Positions 1 to 5,092 of a DNA stretch of 6,866 nucleotides are shown here, piece after piece. Below the pieces are notes generated by a model that searched no databases, was not told where the DNA came from, and worked only from the letters and a program-made list of their open reading frames with translations. Origin of the DNA: Rhodospirillaceae bacterium (lineage in GTDB: Bacteria > Pseudomonadota > Alphaproteobacteria > Rhodospirillales_A > Casp-alpha2). Position numbers and translations under genes: made by a program. Position 1 is the first letter of the stretch. Every line of letters begins with the position of its first letter. The stretch lies in the NCBI GenBank assembly GCA_003488105.1, contig DNMS01000073.1, positions 1-6,866 on the forward strand, written 5' to 3'.

Positions 1-71
1 TTCAGTCGCATTTGATCGCGCATCAGTACGAAGGCCTGATCAAGAAACAGCGGCTGCGGGGGAGGCGTTAA
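1..71 (+). CDS. secY: Preprotein translocase subunit SecY, C-terminal end (partial)
   Basis: The frame beginning at base 3 reads 22 codons, ending ...EGLIKKQRLRGRR and then TAA at 69-71. This is the basic cytoplasmic C-terminal tail typical of SecY, the pore-forming subunit of the SecYEG inner-membrane translocon. The tail follows transmembrane helix 10 and faces the ribosome and SecA. Most of the gene lies upstream of the window. The stop codon shares one base with the adk ATG (TAATG), the usual secY-adk arrangement at the end of alphaproteobacterial ribosomal-protein operons, and implies translational coupling. The assignment rests on the short tail plus this gene order, because no membrane segment is inside the window. 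Confidence 0.88.
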   Translation, partial: QSHLIAHQYEGLIKKQRLRGRR

Positions 72-721
72 TGATTTTGTTGCTGATGGGGCCGCCGGGC
101 GCGGGCAAGGGGACGCAGTCGAAGCGGCTTGAGGAAGCTTACGGGCTTGTTCAATTGTCGACAGGTGACATGCTGCGCGCCGCCGTTGCCTCGGGCAGCG
201 ACCTCGGCAACAAGGCGAAAGAGATCATGGCCCGTGGTGACCTGGTCCCCGACGACCTGATCATCGACATGATCGCCGTCCGGATCGAGCAGGCCGATTG
301 CGCGAAGGGGTTCATTCTGGACGGCTTTCCGCGCACCGTGCCGCAGGCCGAAGCCCTGGCCGCCATGCTCGCCGACAAGGGATTGAGCCTCGACCACGTG
401 ATCGAGCTGGCCGTTGACGACGACGCCATGGTCAAGCGAATCACCGGTCGCTACACCTGCGCCAAATGCGGCAAGGGGTACCACGACGAGTTCGAAAAGC
501 CCGCCAAGGATGGCGTGTGCGACAAATGCGGTGCGACGGAGTTTACCCGCCGTGCCGACGATACCGAAGGAACGGTGCGGAACCGACTGGACGCCTATCA
601 TGCCCAGACCGCGCCGATCCTGGCTTACTACAAGGACCAAGGGCTTCTGTACGACGTTGACGGCATGGCCGACATCGACGCCGTGACGGCCCAGCTGAAA
701 GGAGTAATCGGTCAGGCGTGA
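71..721 (+). CDS. adk: Adenylate kinase with four-cysteine (zinc-type) LID
   Basis: Cytoplasmic adenylate kinase (ATP + AMP = 2 ADP), 216 residues, the length of the long bacterial form. The P-loop GPPGAGKGT is at residues 7-15 and the AMP-binding STGDMLR at 30-36. DGFPRT is at 84-89, with R88 matching the conserved catalytic arginine. R127, R161 and R172 fit the other phosphate-binding arginines. The LID (about 126-164) carries Cys130-x2-Cys133 and Cys150-x2-Cys153, the pattern that binds Zn in many Gram-positive enzymes and some alphaproteobacterial ones; E. coli Adk lacks it. The ATG at 71 has a GGAGG five bases upstream (61-65) and overlaps the secY stop by one base, so adk is probably co-transcribed and translationally coupled with secY. 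No terminator-like hairpin with a T-run follows it. Confidence 0.97.
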   Translation: MILLLMGPPGAGKGTQSKRLEEAYGLVQLSTGDMLRAAVASGSDLGNKAKEIMARGDLVPDDLIIDMIAVRIEQADCAKGFILDGFPRTVPQAEALAAMLADKGLSLDHVIELAVDDDAMVKRITGRYTCAKCGKGYHDEFEKPAKDGVCDKCGATEFTRRADDTEGTVRNRLDAYHAQTAPILAYYKDQGLLYDVDGMADIDAVTAQLKGVIGQA

Positions 722-742
722 GGGGTGTGAAAAAGGCCTTTG

Positions 743-760
743 CCCCAGGTTGACTTGGGG
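743..760. repeat. Imperfect palindrome over the rpsM -35 element
   Basis: CCCCAGGT (743-750) and ACTTGGGG (753-760) are inverted around a 2-base centre with one mismatched pair. The right arm covers part of the -35 hexamer TTGACT (750-755). The position would suit an operator, but no factor is known to me for it and it could be chance in GC-rich DNA. It is not a terminator for adk because no T-run follows. Confidence 0.35.
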
Positions 761-777
761 GCGCAAGTGCCTATAAT
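750..777 (+). promoter_or_regulatory. Housekeeping sigma-type promoter of the rpsM-rpsK-rpoA-rplQ operon
   Basis: The -35 element TTGACT (750-755; 5 of 6 to TTGACA) and the -10 element TATAAT (772-777; perfect) are separated by 16 bases. An A-run at 730-734, about 50 bases upstream of the predicted start near 784, could act as a partial UP element. This is an unusually good match for a GC-rich alphaproteobacterium and fits the high expression ribosomal genes need. It gives the rpsM operon its own transcription start in addition to any read-through from secY-adk. The start would leave a 5' leader of about 165 nt. Confidence 0.8.
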
Positions 778-825
778 CGCGCCTCTTTTCAGGCCCGGCG
801 GATTTTGAAAATTTCCAGGCGAATT

Positions 826-845
826 CGAACGCACGGAACCGTTCG
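826..845 (+). other. rpsM leader hairpin I
   Basis: CGAACG (826-831) and CGTTCG (840-845) form a 6-bp stem with an 8-nt loop inside the predicted rpsM 5' leader. A second copy of CGAACG at 930-935, just before the rpsM Shine-Dalgarno, could compete for the same CGTTCG strand. The stem is seen directly; a function is inferred only. Confidence 0.4.
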
Positions 846-877
846 TTGCGACGTTTTTGTCTTGAATACAACGAGTT

Positions 878-927
878 AGAGCAAGTCCGGTGATTCTACG
901 GAGCGGGGACTTGCTCTTGAGTTTTTT
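878..927 (+). terminator. Strong hairpin plus T6 in the rpsM leader (attenuator-like)
   Basis: AGAGCAAGTCC (878-888) pairs perfectly with GGACTTGCTCT (907-917), an 11-bp stem with an 18-nt loop. Four bases after the stem comes TTTTTT (922-927). The T-run is slightly displaced from the stem and the loop is large, so it may be a weak intrinsic terminator, an attenuator, or a binding structure for a ribosomal protein. It lies between the promoter and the rpsM ribosome binding site, where it could affect expression of the whole operon. It cannot be a full terminator if the promoter at 750-777 is the main one. Confidence 0.55.
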
Positions 928-936
928 GTCGAACGT

Positions 937-942
937 GAGGAG
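937..942 (+). promoter_or_regulatory. Ribosome binding site deciding the rpsM TTG start
   Basis: GAGGAG lies 8 bases before TTG at 951. This spacing, and the family-standard N-terminus [10 protein letters not shown] that follows, fix the start at the TTG codon. Confidence 0.85.
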
Positions 943-950
943 CGAAAGCC

Positions 951-1319
951 TTGGCGCGTATTGCGGGTGTTAATATTCCGACGGCGAAACGGGTGGTGAT
1001 TGCCTTGACCTATATTCATGGCATTGGCCGCACGTCCGCGCGGAAGATTTGTGACAGTGTCGGAATCCCCCTGGACCGGCGCGTCAATGAACTGACGGAA
1101 GACGAGGTCGCGCGGGTTCGTGAGACCATCGACCGTGACTTCCAGGTCGAAGGCGACCTCCGCCGCGAAACGGCCATGAACATCAAACGTTTGATGGATC
1201 TGGGCTGTTACCGCGGTCTCCGCCATCGTCGCGGCCTGCCCGTGCGCGGACAGCGTACCCATACCAACGCGCGCACCCGCAAAGGCCCGGCCAAGGCCAT
1301 CGCGGGTAAGAAGAAATAA
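951..1319 (+). CDS. rpsM: 30S ribosomal protein S13 (uS13)
   Basis: Protein of the 30S head, 122 residues, the usual length. It contacts 16S rRNA, the P-site tRNA through its basic tail, and the 50S subunit through the B1 bridges. The N-terminus [10 protein letters not shown], the helical segment [10 protein letters not shown] (21-30) and the C-terminal signature from about 91 to 112 ([18 protein letters not shown]) are all present. A lysine-rich end (GKKK) follows. The start codon is TTG, supported by GAGGAG at 937-942. It is the first gene of the alpha operon and is preceded by a structured leader. In E. coli the equivalent leader is the S4 repressor target; here rpsD is not in the operon, so the same mechanism should not be assumed. 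Confidence 0.98.
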   Translation: MARIAGVNIPTAKRVVIALTYIHGIGRTSARKICDSVGIPLDRRVNELTEDEVARVRETIDRDFQVEGDLRRETAMNIKRLMDLGCYRGLRHRRGLPVRGQRTHTNARTRKGPAKAIAGKKK

Positions 1320-1343
1320 CGGCTAGGGCAAGGATTTTAAGTT

Positions 1344-1736
1344 ATGGCTAAGGCAGCAACAGCCCGCCCGCGGCGCCGCGAGCGTAAGAACATCGCCTCC
1401 GGCGTGGCGCACATCAATTCCACGTTCAACAACACCATGATTACCATCTCCGACGCGCAGGGCAACGCCATTGCCTGGTCATCGGCCGGTTCCATGGGGT
1501 TCAAGGGGTCGCGTAAATCGACCCCCTATGCGGCGCAGGTCGCTGGTGAAGACGCCGGCAAGAAGGCGCAGGAACACGGCATGAAGACCCTCGACGTCGA
1601 GGTCAAGGGGCCGGGTTCAGGTCGTGAATCCGCCCTGCGGGCTTTGCAGGCGATCGGGTTCACCATCACCGCCATTCGTGACGTGACGCCGATCCCGCAC
1701 AACGGTTGCCGTCCGCGGAAACGCCGCCGGGTTTAG
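1344..1736 (+). CDS. rpsK: 30S ribosomal protein S11 (uS11)
   Basis: Platform protein of the 30S subunit, 130 residues, normal length. It contacts 16S rRNA helices near the E-site and mRNA exit. After a basic N-terminal extension rich in Arg/Lys (residues 8-15) come the family blocks [12 protein letters not shown] (20-31), [14 protein letters not shown] (52-65) and the C-terminal signature [18 protein letters not shown] (113-130). The ATG at 1344 has AAGGA at 1330-1334, nine bases away, and lies 24 bases after the rpsM stop, consistent with one transcript. Unlike rpsM and rpoA, it uses ATG and has no long leader. The next gene is rpoA instead of rpsD, the normal alphaproteobacterial arrangement. 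Confidence 0.98.
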   Translation: MAKAATARPRRRERKNIASGVAHINSTFNNTMITISDAQGNAIAWSSAGSMGFKGSRKSTPYAAQVAGEDAGKKAQEHGMKTLDVEVKGPGSGRESALRALQAIGFTITAIRDVTPIPHNGCRPRKRRRV

Positions 1737-1745
1737 TTCCTCCTG

Positions 1746-1786
1746 CGGGCAGACGGCCATCAGGGGCTCCGATCGGCCGCTGCCCG
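1746..1786 (+). other. rpsK-rpoA spacer hairpin 1
   Basis: CGGGCAG (1746-1752) pairs with CTGCCCG (1780-1786). After a single bulged A (1753), CGGCC (1754-1758) pairs with GGCCG inside 1775-1779, giving 12 bp with one bulge; ATC (1759-1761) with GAT (1771-1773) may extend it. No T-run follows, so it is not an intrinsic terminator. It may be an RNA-processing site, a stabiliser or a protein-binding element. Function is inferred only. Confidence 0.55.
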
Positions 1787-1787
1787 G

Positions 1788-1823
1788 GTTCCCGGCCGCA
1801 GGCCGCTTACGCCGCTTGGGAAC
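1788..1823 (+). other. rpsK-rpoA spacer hairpin 2
   Basis: GTTCCC (1788-1793) pairs with GGGAAC (1818-1823). Inside it, either GGC (1794-1796) with GCC (1811-1813), or GGCC (1794-1797) with GGCC (1801-1804), can extend the fold. CCGCAGG (1796-1802) is also fully complementary to CCTGCGG (1742-1748), which would disrupt hairpin 1. Confidence 0.4.
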
Positions 1824-1833
1824 ACAATGAAAT

Positions 1834-1857
1834 GGGGGCCGTCCGGCAACGGTCCCT
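1834..1857 (+). other. rpsK-rpoA spacer hairpin 3
   Basis: GGGGCCGT (1835-1842) pairs with ACGGTCCC (1849-1856) through seven Watson-Crick pairs and one G-U, with a 6-nt loop. A further G-U is possible at 1834/1857. It ends about 20 nt before the rpoA ribosome binding site. Confidence 0.5.
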
Positions 1858-1878
1858 GACGATGGTTCAAGTGAACGC

Positions 1879-1882
1879 GAGG
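1879..1882 (+). promoter_or_regulatory. Ribosome binding site deciding the rpoA GTG start
   Basis: GAGG lies 8 bases before GTG at 1891. The following MIQKNWQEL is the standard alphaproteobacterial RpoA N-terminus, so GTG is the start rather than a later ATG. Confidence 0.8.
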
Positions 1883-1890
1883 TCACTGAC

Positions 1891-2907
1891 GTGATTCAGA
1901 AAAATTGGCAAGAACTTATTAAACCGAACAAGCTCGACATCAACCCGGGCGTCGATCCGCTGCGCCAGGCGACCATAGTCGCCGAACCGCTGGAACGCGG
2001 TTTCGGCCTGACCCTGGGCAATGCGCTGCGGCGCATCCTGCTGTCGTCGCTGCAGGGTGCCGCGGTCACGTCGATCCAGATCGACGGTGTGCTGCATGAA
2101 TTCTCGTCGATTCCCGGCGTGCGCGAAGACGTGACCGATATCGTTCTCAACATCAAGTCCATGGGCCTGCGCATGCAGGCTCAGGGGCCGAAGCGGATGA
2201 CGCTGAAGGCCGATGGGCCCTGCATCGTGACTGCCGGCATGATTGATACGGGTGCGGACATCGAAGTCATGGATCCGGACCTGGTGCTGTGCCACCTGGA
2301 CCGTGACGGCAAGCTGAACATGGAACTGACCGTGGAAACCGGGAAGGGTTATGTGCCGGCCAGCCAGCACCGCGCCGAAGACAGCCCGATCGGCCTGATC
2401 CCCATTGATGCCGTTTACTCGCCGGTCCGCAAGGTCGCCTACAAGGTCGACAATACCCGCGTCGGCCAGGTCACCGACCATGACAAGCTGTCCTTGGTCG
2501 TCACGACCAACGGTTCCGTCACGCCGGAAGACGCGGTGGCGCTCGCCGCCCGCATTCTGCAGGACCAGTTGCAGTTGTTCATCAACTTCGACGAGCCGGA
2601 ACACGCCCGCGAGGAAGCGCAGCAGGAAGACCTGCCGTTCAACAAGAATCTCCTGCGCAAGGTCGACGAACTGGAACTGTCCGTGCGTTCGGCCAACTGC
2701 CTGAAGAACGACAACATCATTTACATCGGCGATCTGGTTCAGAAGACCGAAGCCGACATGCTGCGCACGCCCAACTTCGGCCGCAAGTCCTTGAACGAAA
2801 TCAAGGAAGTTCTGGCCTCCATGGGTCTGCATCTGGGCATGGAAATTGCCGCCTGGCCGCCCGAGAACATCGAGGAACTGGCCAAGAAACTGGAAGATCC
2901 CTTTTGA
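1891..2907 (+). CDS. rpoA: DNA-directed RNA polymerase subunit alpha
   Basis: Alpha subunit, 338 residues, the expected length. It dimerises to nucleate core RNA polymerase assembly and reads UP elements and activators. The N-terminal assembly domain spans about 1-235 and includes [22 protein letters not shown] at 32-53, the conserved dimerisation/beta-binding segment. A linker rich in E/Q/A (about 236-250) leads to the C-terminal domain (about 255-320). There RSANCLK begins at R266, equivalent to E. coli R265, which contacts DNA, and [12 protein letters not shown] is at 297-308. A C-terminal extension ends KKLEDPF. The GTG start has GAGG eight bases upstream. A 154-nt structured spacer precedes it where rpsD sits in E. 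coli. The neighbours are rpsK upstream and rplQ downstream. Confidence 0.98.
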   Translation: MIQKNWQELIKPNKLDINPGVDPLRQATIVAEPLERGFGLTLGNALRRILLSSLQGAAVTSIQIDGVLHEFSSIPGVREDVTDIVLNIKSMGLRMQAQGPKRMTLKADGPCIVTAGMIDTGADIEVMDPDLVLCHLDRDGKLNMELTVETGKGYVPASQHRAEDSPIGLIPIDAVYSPVRKVAYKVDNTRVGQVTDHDKLSLVVTTNGSVTPEDAVALAARILQDQLQLFINFDEPEHAREEAQQEDLPFNKNLLRKVDELELSVRSANCLKNDNIIYIGDLVQKTEADMLRTPNFGRKSLNEIKEVLASMGLHLGMEIAAWPPENIEELAKKLEDPF

Positions 2908-2910
2908 TCC

Positions 2911-2941
2911 GGCGGCGCGCCGGTAACCCCGGCGCGCCGTT
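2911..2941 (+). other. Perfect GC hairpin just after rpoA
   Basis: CGGCGCGCCGG (2913-2923) pairs perfectly with CCGGCGCGCCG (2929-2939), an 11-bp all-GC stem with a 5-nt loop; two G-U pairs could extend it to 2911/2941. It begins 5 nt after the rpoA stop. Only TTCT follows, so it is at best a weak terminator. It may lower or stabilise expression of rplQ relative to rpoA, or mark RNA processing. Confidence 0.6.
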
Positions 2942-2958
2942 CTGACTTAAAGAACCAC

Positions 2959-2987
2959 CCCGGCCATCCGATCATCGGCTGGCCGGG
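2959..2987 (+). other. Second hairpin in the rpoA-rplQ spacer
   Basis: CCCGGCCA (2959-2966) pairs with TGGCCGGG (2980-2987). After one mismatch (2967/2979), CCGA (2968-2971) pairs with TCGG (2975-2978) around a 3-nt loop, giving 12 pairs in all. No T-run follows. It ends about 45 nt before the rplQ ribosome binding site. Confidence 0.55.
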
Positions 2988-3043
2988 CGCCCCAGGGGGT
3001 AAAATGGCACGCCCGGGCGAATAACTGAAAAAAGGAGCCTGAC

Positions 3044-3472
3044 ATGAGACACCGCAGCGGATACCGCAAACTCAACCGCACCGCCAGCCATCGCAAGGCC
3101 ATGTTCTCCAACATGGCGGCATCGCTGATCATCCACGAACAGATCACCACGACCCTGCCCAAGGCCAAGGAACTGCGCCGGTTCGCCGACCGCATGATCT
3201 CCCTGGGCAAGAAGGGCTCGCTGCACCAGCGGCGCCAGGCCGTGTCCTTCCTGCAGGACGATGCGGCCGTGGCCAAGCTGTTCGGCACGCTGGCTGAGCG
3301 CTACAAGGATCGCCCGGGCGGCTATACCCGCGTGCTGAAGGCGGGTTTCCGCCACGGCGACGCGGCCCCGATGGCCGTGATCGAACTGGTCGACCGCGAC
3401 CCGGATGCCAAGGGCGCCGAAGATAAGGCCCGGCACGCTGCGGAAATGGAAGCGGCGGACGCCCTGGAATAG
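3044..3472 (+). CDS. rplQ: 50S ribosomal protein L17 (bL17)
   Basis: Large-subunit protein near the peptide exit tunnel, 142 residues. The N-terminal signature [13 protein letters not shown] (1-13) with [10 protein letters not shown] (16-25) and the later GGYTRVLK (92-99) identify it. It is longer than the 127-residue E. coli protein because of an Asp/Glu/Ala/Lys-rich tail after about residue 120, a frequent feature in alphaproteobacteria. The ATG at 3044 has a strong AAGGAG (3032-3037) six bases upstream. It is the last gene of the operon: a strong terminator begins about 30 nt after its stop. The 136-nt gap from rpoA with two hairpins is longer than typical spacing inside such operons. Confidence 0.98.
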   Translation: MRHRSGYRKLNRTASHRKAMFSNMAASLIIHEQITTTLPKAKELRRFADRMISLGKKGSLHQRRQAVSFLQDDAAVAKLFGTLAERYKDRPGGYTRVLKAGFRHGDAAPMAVIELVDRDPDAKGAEDKARHAAEMEAADALE

Positions 3473-3502
3473 GGATGCCGTCGGCTCAGCCGAGAATTTG
3501 GG

Positions 3503-3534
3503 AAAGCGCGGCTTCGGCCGCGCTTTTTCGTTTT
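3503..3534 (+). terminator. Intrinsic terminator of the rpsM-rplQ operon
   Basis: AAAGCGCGGC (3503-3512) pairs with GCCGCGCTTT (3517-3526) around a UUCG tetraloop closed by C-G, followed by a T-rich tail (TTTTT at 3524-3528, then CG, then TTTT). The stem is perfect over 10 bp. A small stem TCGGC/GCCGA (3481-3493) lies just before it. This is a clear rho-independent terminator separating the ribosomal operon from the protease unit. Confidence 0.93.
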
Positions 3535-3561
3535 GCGGCCTCTCGTTCGCGCGGGCAGGCC

Positions 3562-3588
3562 TTGACCACGCCACAAATGGGCTAAATC
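3562..3588 (+). promoter_or_regulatory. Weak candidate promoter for the htrA-rarA-crcB unit
   Basis: TTGACC (3562-3567) is a good -35 element. The best nearby -10 is poor (TAAATC, 3583-3588) at a short 15-base spacing. A promoter is expected in this gap because a strong terminator lies upstream and the next genes need transcription. I see no convincing RpoE-type or RpoH-type motif, although a stress sigma factor would be plausible for an HtrA protease. Confidence 0.25.
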
Positions 3589-3640
3589 CTGCTATGAACA
3601 CGGTTTCGACCGTCCCGCACACCTGATCCTGGAGCCTCCC

Positions 3641-5092
3641 TTGCCGATGATGTCGATCCTGGCCCGCCCGTCCGTTCTTGGTGCCGTTCTCAGCCTGGGT
3701 GTCGTCCTAGCCACGCCGGAGGCCCATGCCCAATCCGCGGGCCGCGAGGTCCCCGACAACCGTGACCAGGTCATGCTGTCCTACGCCCCCGTGGTCGAAC
3801 AGGCCGCTCCCGCGGTGGTCAACATCTTCACGGCGAAAAAGGTCCAACGCCGCCGCACGACTCTGTTCGACGACCCTTTTTTCCAGCGCTTTCTCGGCCC
3901 CAATCTGGGCGATAAATTTGGGCAGCAGCCGCGGGAACGTGTGCAGAATTCCCTGGGATCGGGCGTCATCGTGCGGGCCGACGGCCTGATCGTCACCAAC
4001 AACCACGTCATCGAAGGGGCGGACGAAATTAAGGTCGTTCTGCACGACCGCCGTGAGTATGAGGCCAAGATCATCGGCACCGACGACCGCACGGATCTCG
4101 CCGTTCTGCGACTGGAAGGAGCGCCCGCTGACTTGCCTGTCCTGGATCTTGCCGACTCCGATTCGATCAAGGTCGGTGATCTCGTGCTGGCCATCGGCAA
4201 TCCCTTCGGTGTCGGGCAGACGGTGACCAGCGGCATCGTTTCGGCCCTGGCGCGGACCCAGATGGCCAACGCCGGGACGGATTTGAACTTTTTCATTCAG
4301 ACGGACGCGGCCATCAACCCGGGCAATTCGGGAGGCGCGTTGGTCGGGCTCGACGGCCGCCTGCTCGGCATCAACACGGCGATCTATTCCAAGACCGGGG
4401 GCTCCCTGGGCATCGGCTTCGCGATTCCCTCCAACATGGTGCGTGCCGTGGTCAATGGCGTGGTCAAGGGCGGGCGGCTGGTGCGGCCGTGGATCGGTGC
4501 TGCCGGCCGGCCGGTGACGGCGGATATCGCCAACTCGCTGGGGCTCGACCGGCCCGGCGGGGTCATTATCGAGGACGTCTATCCGGCGTCCGCCGCTGAC
4601 CGCGCGGGGATCAAGCGCGGCGATATCATCCTGGCCGTCAACGGCCATGAGGTGCGGGATACGACGGCGCTCAAGTTCCGTGTCGCGACGACGCCGCTGG
4701 GTGAGACCGTGCCGCTGCGCATCTGGCGTCAGGGCCGCCTGGAGGCGCTCAAGCTGGAAATCGAGGCGCCGGTGGAATTCCCCGCCCGCAACCGATCGGA
4801 ACTGGCCGGCCGTCACCCGCTGACGGGGGCGGTGGTCGTCAACATGTCGCCGGCGCTGGGTGATGAACTGGGCGTCGATACCTTCAAACGGGGGGTAATG
4901 GTGCTGCAGGTCCGGCGCGGCGCGCCGGCCGACAAGATCGGCCTGCGCCCCGGCGATTTCGTGAAACGGGTCAACGGCAACGACATCGGCTTGGTGCGCG
5001 ACGCGCTGACCGTGTTTTCAAAGCAGGCGCCGTCCTGGGAAATCACCATCGAACGCCAGGGCCGCGAGATCACCGAGCGGTTCGAAGGGTGA
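3641..5092 (+). CDS. Periplasmic HtrA/DegP-family serine protease with two PDZ domains
   Basis: Exported ATP-independent quality-control protease, 483 residues, that degrades or holds misfolded envelope proteins. A signal peptide is visible: N-terminus with Arg9, hydrophobic core 11-24, and an AHA motif at 28-30 with likely cleavage before Q31. The trypsin-like domain has H122 (TNNHVIEG), D152 (DRTDLAVL) and S230 (NPGNSGGAL), a complete triad. A FDDPFFQRFLG segment at 76-86 resembles the LA loop. PDZ1 (about 285-375) and PDZ2 (about 395-478) follow. There is no long Q-rich loop, so DegQ-like is as likely as DegP; hence no symbol. The TTG at 3641 is preferred because GGAG (3631-3634) is six bases away; ATG at 3647 or 3650 is the alternative and would keep the signal peptide. 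The stop overlaps rarA by four bases. Confidence 0.93.
   Translation: MPMMSILARPSVLGAVLSLGVVLATPEAHAQSAGREVPDNRDQVMLSYAPVVEQAAPAVVNIFTAKKVQRRRTTLFDDPFFQRFLGPNLGDKFGQQPRERVQNSLGSGVIVRADGLIVTNNHVIEGADEIKVVLHDRREYEAKIIGTDDRTDLAVLRLEGAPADLPVLDLADSDSIKVGDLVLAIGNPFGVGQTVTSGIVSALARTQMANAGTDLNFFIQTDAAINPGNSGGALVGLDGRLLGINTAIYSKTGGSLGIGFAIPSNMVRAVVNGVVKGGRLVRPWIGAAGRPVTADIANSLGLDRPGGVIIEDVYPASAADRAGIKRGDIILAVNGHEVRDTTALKFRVATTPLGETVPLRIWRQGRLEALKLEIEAPVEFPARNRSELAGRHPLTGAVVVNMSPALGDELGVDTFKRGVMVLQVRRGAPADKIGLRPGDFVKRVNGNDIGLVRDALTVFSKQAPSWEITIERQGREITERFEG

Noticed and set aside
732..741. AAAGGCCTTT as a terminator after adk
   Set aside because: It is a loop-less 10-bp palindrome with no room for a hairpin loop and no T-run.
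68..871. 267-codon minus-strand frame across adk and the adk-rpsM gap
   Set aside because: Mostly antisense to adk. It would run back through the plus-strand promoter and leader, and its product shows no known motif.
1827..1859. Ten-codon frame [10 protein letters not shown] in the rpsK-rpoA gap
   Set aside because: Only a weak Shine-Dalgarno-like GGGA upstream, and the frame overlaps hairpin 3, so RNA structure is the better explanation.
1867..2832. 321-codon open frame on the minus strand opposite rpoA
   Set aside because: It lies entirely antisense to a certain rpoA, has no recognisable domain, and is explained by GC-biased third codon positions keeping the antisense frame open.
2913..2945. 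Full intrinsic terminator after rpoA
   Set aside because: The stem is excellent but only TTCT follows, and rplQ downstream has no promoter that I can see, so it was called a spacer hairpin instead.
3707..4816. 369-codon open frame on the minus strand opposite the HtrA protease
   Set aside because: Same antisense shadow effect. The plus-strand gene has a signal peptide, full catalytic triad and two PDZ domains.
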